Assembly: GCA_947176475.1 (NCBI GenBank)
Contig: CAMWQX010000015.1
Location: 1-11,711 of the forward strand
DNA: 11,711 bases
Direction: 5' to 3'
Source of the DNA: an uncultured Bacillota bacterium
GTDB taxonomy: Bacteria > Bacillota_I > Bacilli_A > RF39 > UBA660
Shown: positions 7,306-11,711 of the stretch, piece by piece
Position numbering within the stretch: position 1 is the first letter of the stretch
Layout of the letters: each line of letters begins with the position of its first letter
The notes under the pieces: model-generated
The model's database searches: none
What the model saw: only the letters and a program-made list of their open reading frames with translations
What the model was told of the DNA's origin: nothing
Translations under genes and position numbers: made by a program

Positions 7306-8046
7306 ATGATTATAATTGATAAGTTATACAATAGCGAGAATATTGATACCATCATATTTGATATTGATGGCACTATTACTAGATGGAAAAATGTTCCAAA
7401 GTTTCTCGAAAAATCATTAAATATTCTTGGAGTTCCTTATAGTGAGGATGCCTTAAAAGGTTTATTTCAAGCCATGAAGCTTCTCGATATGCATAACTTA
7501 ACCACTGGCAATGCCGATGAAGATGCATATAGTTATTTACTTGAACAATATATAGATGTATTAAAAGAATATGGAGTTTCAGGAAAAGAATTAAAGGATA
7601 CCATGTTTGAATTAGAAGCTTCTGAAACATATATAAGTGATGAAACACAAGAAGAATTTAAATACTTATCTGAAAATTATCAATTAATCGCCTATACCAA
7701 TTGGTTCAAAAAACAAGCTATAAAAAAATTAGATAGATATGATTTAACCAAATACTTCAGTGCTATTCATTCACCCGAAGATAATTTTGTTAAATTGTCC
7801 CATGTTGGTTTTATAAGGCTATTAAAACTCCATAATTTAAATCCTTTAAAAACTGTTCACATCGGAGATTCTGAAAGTGATGTAATACCAAGTCATAAAG
7901 CTGGTATCTACTCCATTTATTTAAACTATGATATAAAATCCAAAGATAACATACCTGAAGATAAAATGAAATTAGTAAATACTGCTGATGCCACTATTAC
8001 TGAATTTAAAGACATTAGAAAAATTTTATCAAAGAAAAGTGCCTAA
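7306..8046 (+). CDS. HAD-superfamily hydrolase (probable phosphatase)
   Basis: 246 residues carrying all four HAD motifs. Motif I is FDIDGTIT, with nucleophile Asp19 and general acid Asp21. Residues about 30-110 form a helical C1-type cap as in the beta-phosphoglucomutase/pyrimidine nucleotidase subgroup. Motif II is AYTNW with Thr131; motif III is probably Lys163; motif IV is HIGDSESDVIPSHKAG with Asp188 and Asp192. Such enzymes remove phosphate from small metabolites through an aspartyl-phosphate intermediate with Mg2+. The specific substrate cannot be read here; nucleotide or sugar phosphates are usual for the subgroup. It is a single-gene unit with its own promoter, convergent with the radical SAM gene and sharing its terminator. 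Confidence 0.92.
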   Translation: MIIIDKLYNSENIDTIIFDIDGTITRWKNVPKFLEKSLNILGVPYSEDALKGLFQAMKLLDMHNLTTGNADEDAYSYLLEQYIDVLKEYGVSGKELKDTMFELEASETYISDETQEEFKYLSENYQLIAYTNWFKKQAIKKLDRYDLTKYFSAIHSPEDNFVKLSHVGFIRLLKLHNLNPLKTVHIGDSESDVIPSHKAGIYSIYLNYDIKSKDNIPEDKMKLVNTADATITEFKDIRKILSKKSA

Positions 8047-8048
8047 TA

Positions 8049-8088
8049 AAAATACCAGATGAATTATTTTTCTCTCATCTGGTATTTT
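8049..8088. terminator. Bidirectional terminator overlapping the radical SAM gene end
   Basis: Perfect 14-bp arms at 8049-8062 and 8075-8088 (core ATACCAGATGA / TCATCTGGTAT, with A/T ends) enclose a 12-base loop. It starts two bases after the HAD stop. For the convergent gene the right arm is coding sequence and its TAA (8066-8064) lies in the loop. Confidence 0.9.
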
Positions 8089-8822
8089 CTTGCTATATTA
8101 ATTAATCTCTTTAAATCTTCTTTATTTCCATCTCGATACTCGCCATGTTCCTCTAATAAATCCAACATTGATTTATCAAATACTGAGCCCATATTTAATT
8201 TATCCATATCCTTATACATTCCGTCGCCCTTAGTTTCATAATTTCCATTAGCTGTTATATATAAAGGGTTCATAAGCCAAATACGTCCCATAACGTTTTT
8301 AACATACATAGGGATAATCTCATATATAAACTCATCTCCATACTCAGCTCTACCTGTTTTCCATATAAATTTAAGTTTTTTAGAATTATAGTTAAAATTT
8401 GGATATTTGCTCTCATATTCTCGCATAATATCAAAATGATTTTCATGAAATTCATCGACCGAAAAATCTATATCTATCTTACCCTTCCTACCTATACTAT
8501 CACAATATTTTTGATAATCACTAAAAGCTTCTAAGATATCACCCGGAAATTTTTTAGCATTAGTTACCATATAAAAACGTTCAACTGGTATATTATGTTT
8601 GATAACTAACTCAATAATATAACAAATTATTTTTTCATTTAAAGTTGGTTCTCCACCTGTAAGCATAATGGTATCTATATCATTAATATCATTACCTAAT
8701 AAAACATGATTGACGATTTCCTCCGTAATATTAACATCCTGAGCATCTCCACGCATACACATTTTACAAAACTCATTACATAACCTTGTAACTTCAAATA
8801 CCAAAAACTCTAAAGATAACAT
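8064..8822 (-). CDS. Stand-alone radical SAM protein
   Basis: 252 residues, ATG start with GAGGGGAT upstream. The [4Fe-4S]-binding motif C-x3-C-x2-C is at Cys15, Cys19 and Cys22 (TRLCNEFCKMCMRGDAQ), only 14 residues from the start. TGGEPTL (55-61) is the SAM-binding GGE motif. A strand-rich TIM-barrel core follows, including VTNA (about 107-110) and DIDFSVDEFHENHF. The C-terminal part has no further cysteine clusters, so no SPASM or Twitch domain is present. The enzyme would cleave S-adenosylmethionine to start a radical reaction; its substrate is unknown. The CMRGDAQ extension of the cluster motif is distinctive. Its own promoter and the terminator of the upstream ABC gene indicate separate transcription. 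It could also be an activase or a tRNA/cofactor enzyme, but I cannot assign one. Confidence 0.9.
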   Translation of the reverse strand: MLSLEFLVFEVTRLCNEFCKMCMRGDAQDVNITEEIVNHVLLGNDINDIDTIMLTGGEPTLNEKIICYIIELVIKHNIPVERFYMVTNAKKFPGDILEAFSDYQKYCDSIGRKGKIDIDFSVDEFHENHFDIMREYESKYPNFNYNSKKLKFIWKTGRAEYGDEFIYEIIPMYVKNVMGRIWLMNPLYITANGNYETKGDGMYKDMDKLNMGSVFDKSMLDLLEEHGEYRDGNKEDLKRLINIARKYQMREK

Positions 8823-8846
8823 AGAATCCCCTCTTTTTTAGGGATT

Positions 8847-8875
8847 ATACTAACATTCTTTAAAGATTAAGTCAA
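8847..8875 (-). promoter_or_regulatory. Promoter of the radical SAM gene
   Basis: On the minus strand TTGACT (8875-8870) is near-consensus. TAGTAT (8852-8847) follows at 17 bases. A perfect TATAAT (8849-8844) overlaps it but would give a 20-base spacer, so the exact -10 register is uncertain. Confidence 0.65.
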
Positions 8876-8881
8876 TTATCT

Positions 8882-8916
8882 AAAAAAAAGATGATTAACT
8901 ACTAATCATCTTTTTT
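8882..8916 (-). terminator. Terminator containing the stop codon of the ABC gene
   Basis: Perfect 14-bp arms at 8884-8897 and 8903-8916 (core GATGATTA / TAATCATC, with A6/T6 ends) enclose a 5-base loop. On the minus strand eight T (8889-8882) end the hairpin. The 5' arm encodes the terminal KKDD and the TAG stop (8904-8902) sits at the loop edge. Confidence 0.88.
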
Positions 8917-10635
8917 ACTTATTTCTGTATTGTATAATTCCTTATATTGCCTGCAATTTTTTAACAATTCCTTATGTTTACCCTCAGCAATAATCTTACC
9001 TTCATCTATAAATAGAATTCTATCGGCATTCTTTATTGTCGATAATCTATGGGCAATTATTAAAATCGTATAATCTTTTTGTAAATTATCTATCGCCTGT
9101 TGAATCTTTGATTGGGTTTCATTATCTAAAGCACTTGTTGCTTCATCAAATAAAATTATTTCTGTCTTTTGCACAAAAGCACGAGCTATTGCCAATCTTT
9201 GCTTTTGCCCACCTGATAAAGTAATTCCCCCTTCTCCAACTATCGTATCATACTTATCTGGAAGACTTTCGATATAATCATCCAAACAAGCCATTTTACA
9301 AGCCTCTATCATCTCTTCATCCGTTAAAGTCTCTTTAACTAATTTCAAATTATCCTTAATACTCATATTAAAGATATAAGGATTTTGACTAACAATAGTA
9401 ATATTTCCTCTTATTGAATCCTTATCCAATCTTTTTATATCAACACCATCTATGGTTATCTTTCCTGTATAATCATCATACATCTTACATAACAAATTAA
9501 ATATTGTCGTTTTACCTGCTCCACTTTTTCCAACAAAAGCTACTGTCTCATTAGCATTAACTTTAAAACTAGCCTTCTTTAAAACACTATTCTTACCATA
9601 TTTAAATGATACATTTTTAAATTCAAAATCGCCATTTACATGATCTAAGTGTTGACATCCAAAAGATTCTTTTTCATACTTTTTATCCATATAGATATCA
9701 AATACTCGTGTTGCTGATAAATTAAATTGTTTGATATGTTCAACAAAACCAATTATATTTTGCACTAAACTATTATATTTACCTCCAAAATTAAAAATTA
9801 CAACACCTACTGCTACTGTCATAACTCCTGCACTAATTGATTTAGCAATAATACATATCATTACAAAAGTGCATATCTCTGCAACATACCATCTAATCAA
9901 TAAAAAATTCATATCCGTATTTTGCATATCATATCTTTCTTTATTAAGTCTCTTAAATCTATTTCTTAATTCATCTAAAAAACTTTTCTCACCATTAAGC
10001 ATTTTTATATCTTCAGCTCCGCGAACAATCTCTCCAATAAATCCTGTCATAGCATCATTATTTTTTCGATACTCTTTTTCATTTTTATTGCGGATATTAA
10101 TTCTTGTTACTTCTATTACCATTCTTATTGTAAATGCAATTAATACAAAGATAAACATAGCCTTACTAAGTACAAAATAGGTAATGATTATTCCTATATT
10201 TGATAAGATTCCATTAATATATCTATTCAAATCCGTAAATATTGTCGATATACTTCTCGTATCTCCTATCAATCTTTGAATAAATACTCCTGATCCATTT
10301 TCTTCCAAAGTTTTATTATTCAATTTTAAAATTTCAGCGCCCAAATCCGTTTGAAGCTTAATATATATTTCTCTAAAAATTCTTTCATATAATTTATTTC
10401 TAAAATATTGGATTGTATCACTAACTAATGTTATTAGTAATAATACACCTCCCATATAGACAAATTGCTCCAACATATTGCTCGTTAAATTAACAATTAT
10501 TTGTGCCGACAAAATTGGAAATACAATACTTGCTATTATATTAAATATACTTAATAAAAAGTAAATTAATATTTTACCTTTCTCACTCTTAGCATAACCC
10601 CATACAAATTTAATATTTCTTAAAAATTCTCTCAT
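8902..10635 (-). CDS. ABC exporter half-transporter (membrane and ATPase domains fused)
   Basis: 577 residues, the usual length for a bacterial type IV (MsbA/LmrA-like) exporter. An N-terminal membrane domain of about six helices (about 20-300) is followed by the nucleotide-binding domain. Walker A is GKSGAGKT (369-376), the Q-loop is Gln417, the signature is LSGGQ (473-477), Walker B is IILFDE with catalytic Glu498, and the switch His is His529 (IIAHRLST). All ATPase residues are intact. No C39 peptidase domain precedes the helices, so it is not a bacteriocin-processing exporter. It should work as a homodimer, or pair with a half-transporter encoded elsewhere; none is adjacent. The start ATG 10635 has AGGAGG only three bases upstream (10644-10639), unusually close. 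It follows a 14-codon ORF by 27 bases and shares its promoter. The substrate (drug, lipid or peptide) is unknown. Confidence 0.93.
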   Translation of the reverse strand: MREFLRNIKFVWGYAKSEKGKILIYFLLSIFNIIASIVFPILSAQIIVNLTSNMLEQFVYMGGVLLLITLVSDTIQYFRNKLYERIFREIYIKLQTDLGAEILKLNNKTLEENGSGVFIQRLIGDTRSISTIFTDLNRYINGILSNIGIIITYFVLSKAMFIFVLIAFTIRMVIEVTRINIRNKNEKEYRKNNDAMTGFIGEIVRGAEDIKMLNGEKSFLDELRNRFKRLNKERYDMQNTDMNFLLIRWYVAEICTFVMICIIAKSISAGVMTVAVGVVIFNFGGKYNSLVQNIIGFVEHIKQFNLSATRVFDIYMDKKYEKESFGCQHLDHVNGDFEFKNVSFKYGKNSVLKKASFKVNANETVAFVGKSGAGKTTIFNLLCKMYDDYTGKITIDGVDIKRLDKDSIRGNITIVSQNPYIFNMSIKDNLKLVKETLTDEEMIEACKMACLDDYIESLPDKYDTIVGEGGITLSGGQKQRLAIARAFVQKTEIILFDEATSALDNETQSKIQQAIDNLQKDYTILIIAHRLSTIKNADRILFIDEGKIIAEGKHKELLKNCRQYKELYNTEISKKDD

Positions 10636-10662
10636 AATCCTCCTTCTAACATTGATAAATTT

Positions 10663-10707
10663 TTAGTTTAAAACATCCCCTTTTTCTTCTTTTCTATACT
10701 TATTCAT
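10663..10707 (-). CDS. 14-residue leader peptide ORF before the ABC exporter
   Basis: MNKYRKEEKGDVLN, then TAA. AAAGGAGGGG (10723-10714) lies six to eight bases before the ATG, one of the best ribosome-binding sites in the window. The promoter at 10733-10761 would start transcription near 10726, so this is the first ORF of the message, and the exporter starts 27 bases after its stop. The peptide is highly charged and hydrophilic with no membrane helix, so a leader (upstream) ORF that controls or couples translation of the exporter is more likely than a secreted product. Leader peptides are known before other drug-responsive transporters, such as bmrB before bmrCD in Bacillus subtilis. I see no strong terminator-antiterminator pair in the gap. 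Expression is not shown by sequence alone. Confidence 0.6.
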   Translation of the reverse strand: MNKYRKEEKGDVLN

Positions 10708-10732
10708 AATAATCCCCTCCTTTGCAAACGCT

Positions 10733-10761
10733 ATTATATCAATTATATTTATCCATCGCAA
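10733..10761 (-). promoter_or_regulatory. Promoter of the leader ORF-ABC exporter unit
   Basis: On the minus strand TTGCGA (10761-10756) and a perfect TATAAT (10738-10733) are 17 bases apart. The predicted start near 10726 leaves a very short leader before the ribosome-binding site of the 14-codon ORF. Confidence 0.8.
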
Positions 10762-10803
10762 GTCTAGTAATTTAAAGTAAATTATGGTATAATATATACA
10801 TAC

Positions 10804-10831
10804 AAAAAGGAATAATCTCTTATTCCTTTTT
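10804..10831 (-). terminator. Terminator of the EamA transporter gene
   Basis: Perfect 12-bp arms at 10804-10815 and 10820-10831 (AAAAAGGAATAA / TTATTCCTTTTT) enclose a TCTC loop. On the minus strand it begins three bases after the TAA at 10837-10835 and ends in a run of T within the distal arm. Confidence 0.85.
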
Positions 10832-10834
10832 TCT

Positions 10835-11683
10835 TTATCCTTTTATTAAAAAGACACTTAATATGATCAAAGCTGCTGCCACCAATTTTTTTAATAAGCT
10901 ATTTCTCTCCCTTAAGAATATGTAACCTACTAAGACATTTCCAATAACCGTTAAGGCACATAATGGTGCAACTGATGTCGCCTCACCCAATTGGTATGCT
11001 CTTAATTGACTAATTAAAGTTAAACCACAGCAAACACCTGTTGTTAAAATAACCTTCCAATTATTTTTATTAATCTTTCTCTTTATACTTGATATCTTTA
11101 TTCTCTCAACACTTGTAATAACAATTGCTGGAACTAATAAAGTAAGTGATGCATAAAAAGCAAAGTTGAAATTATTGGAGTTATTAACATCTAAGAATAA
11201 AGCAATTGATGAAATAATACTTGAACATATTCCAAGTAACACATATTTATCTAATTTTTGCTTCCCCCTTTTATAGAATATTAAAATATTACTAAATATT
11301 ATTAAAGTCGCACCAATGATTTTCTTTAAGACAAACTCCTCTTTAAAAAATAATAAACCAGCAACTATCATAAATACTGTTGATAATTGTTTTATAATAC
11401 TAAAAGTCGAGGCCTCTATACCACTTCTAACCACGGTATTAATTCTATCGGATAAAGCATAGAAGATACAGGCAATTCCTAATAACAAATATATTTTCCA
11501 ATCAGTTGGAAATTTATATTCAAAAAATATTGAAAACAAAAGTGCCGTTAATCCTCCAATAAATTGAATTAAAACTGTTAAAGAACCATCACCCTTTGTT
11601 GTTTTAAGCACAACTTTATAAAATTGATTATAACCAATGGCAAAAACAACATATAAAAAGACATATAACATCCACATATTCAT
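10835..11683 (-). CDS. EamA/DMT-family transporter
   Basis: 282 residues with about ten hydrophobic helices arranged as two five-helix repeats, the plan of the drug/metabolite transporter (EamA) family. Each repeat ends with the typical pattern. The first has IEASTFSIIKQLSTVFMIVA, then LLFFKEEF and KKIIGATLIIFSNILI. The second has AYQLGEATSVAPLCALTVIG, then YIFLRERN and KKLVAAALIILSVFLI. These two copies align well with each other, supporting the call. Substrates of the family range from amino acids and sugars to drugs; this one cannot be assigned. The ATG at 11683 is preferred with AAGGAA (11692-11687) upstream; a TTG one codon earlier is too close to that site, and the ATG at 11677 is an alternative. 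Its promoter lies beyond the window edge. Confidence 0.9.
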   Translation of the reverse strand: MNMWMLYVFLYVVFAIGYNQFYKVVLKTTKGDGSLTVLIQFIGGLTALLFSIFFEYKFPTDWKIYLLLGIACIFYALSDRINTVVRSGIEASTFSIIKQLSTVFMIVAGLLFFKEEFVLKKIIGATLIIFSNILIFYKRGKQKLDKYVLLGICSSIISSIALFLDVNNSNNFNFAFYASLTLLVPAIVITSVERIKISSIKRKINKNNWKVILTTGVCCGLTLISQLRAYQLGEATSVAPLCALTVIGNVLVGYIFLRERNSLLKKLVAAALIILSVFLIKG

Positions 11684-11711
11684 CAATTCCTTTTTTATAT
11701 CTCACCTATAT

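Noticed and set aside
7379..7648. An 89-codon minus-strand ORF within the HAD hydrolase gene
   Set aside because: It is an antisense shadow of a gene with all HAD motifs and has no start signal of its own.
9731..10180. A 149-codon ORF on the plus strand inside the ABC exporter gene
   Set aside because: It lies antisense to the membrane domain of a clearly conserved gene, has no ribosome-binding site, and its hydrophobic composition mirrors the opposite strand.
8064..10707. A peptide-maturation (RiPP) cassette made of the 14-codon ORF, ABC exporter and radical SAM enzyme
   Set aside because: The peptide is too short and charged to hold leader and core, the exporter has no peptidase domain, the radical SAM protein has no SPASM or precursor-binding domain, and a strong terminator and a separate promoter lie between the two large genes.
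10785..10793. A plus-strand extended -10 (TGGTATAAT) that could drive a very small RNA ending at the 10804-10831 hairpin
   Set aside because: No good -35 box is at the right distance, and the product would be only about 35 bases, mostly terminator hairpin; such AT-rich matches arise easily by chance.

Overview
The window is very AT-rich, gene-dense bacterial DNA with strong Shine-Dalgarno sites of the AAGGAGG type, sigma-A-like promoters and short intergenic gaps. This fits a low-GC member of the Bacillota, most likely an uncultured or gut-associated member of the Bacilli/Erysipelotrichia/RF39 kind. That placement rests on composition and gene style only. Tryptophan is encoded by TGG, and the twelve stop codons assigned here are ten TAA, two TAG and no TGA, so nothing requires a reassigned genetic code. 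I found no tRNA, rRNA, insertion sequence, CRISPR array or phage structural gene.

Layout, left to right. (1) 29-877 (+): a two-helix membrane protein with a C-terminal PD-(D/E)XK nuclease-like domain. (2) 1045-2466 (-): an operon of two unrecognised cytoplasmic proteins. (3) 2578-3204 (+): a GNAT-like protein, transcribed divergently from that operon; the two promoters overlap at their -35 boxes. (4) 3243-5528 (-): a geranylgeranyl-reductase-family flavoprotein followed by an MFS transporter. (5) 5632-7182 (-): a large helical, TPR-like protein of unknown role, divergent from (6) 7306-8046 (+), a HAD hydrolase. (7) 8064-8822 (-): a compact stand-alone radical SAM protein. (8) 8902-10707 (-): a complete ABC exporter half-transporter preceded by a 14-codon leader ORF and a good promoter. 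(9) 10835-11683 (-): an EamA/DMT-family transporter.

Most transcription units are closed off by strong hairpin terminators lying at, or inside, the stop codon. At 5632, 8064 and 8902 the 5' arm of the hairpin is coding sequence and the stop codon falls in or at the edge of the loop. Convergent genes share bidirectional terminators (1002-1036, 3205-3239, 8049-8088).

The genes do not form one recognisable pathway. Transport is the main theme (MFS, ABC, EamA), with three soluble enzymes (flavoprotein, HAD phosphatase, radical SAM) and several unknowns. The observations most worth a second look are the leader ORF before the ABC exporter, the overlapping divergent promoters, the membrane-anchored nuclease-like protein, the flavoprotein-MFS pair, and the repeated building of terminators out of the ends of genes.
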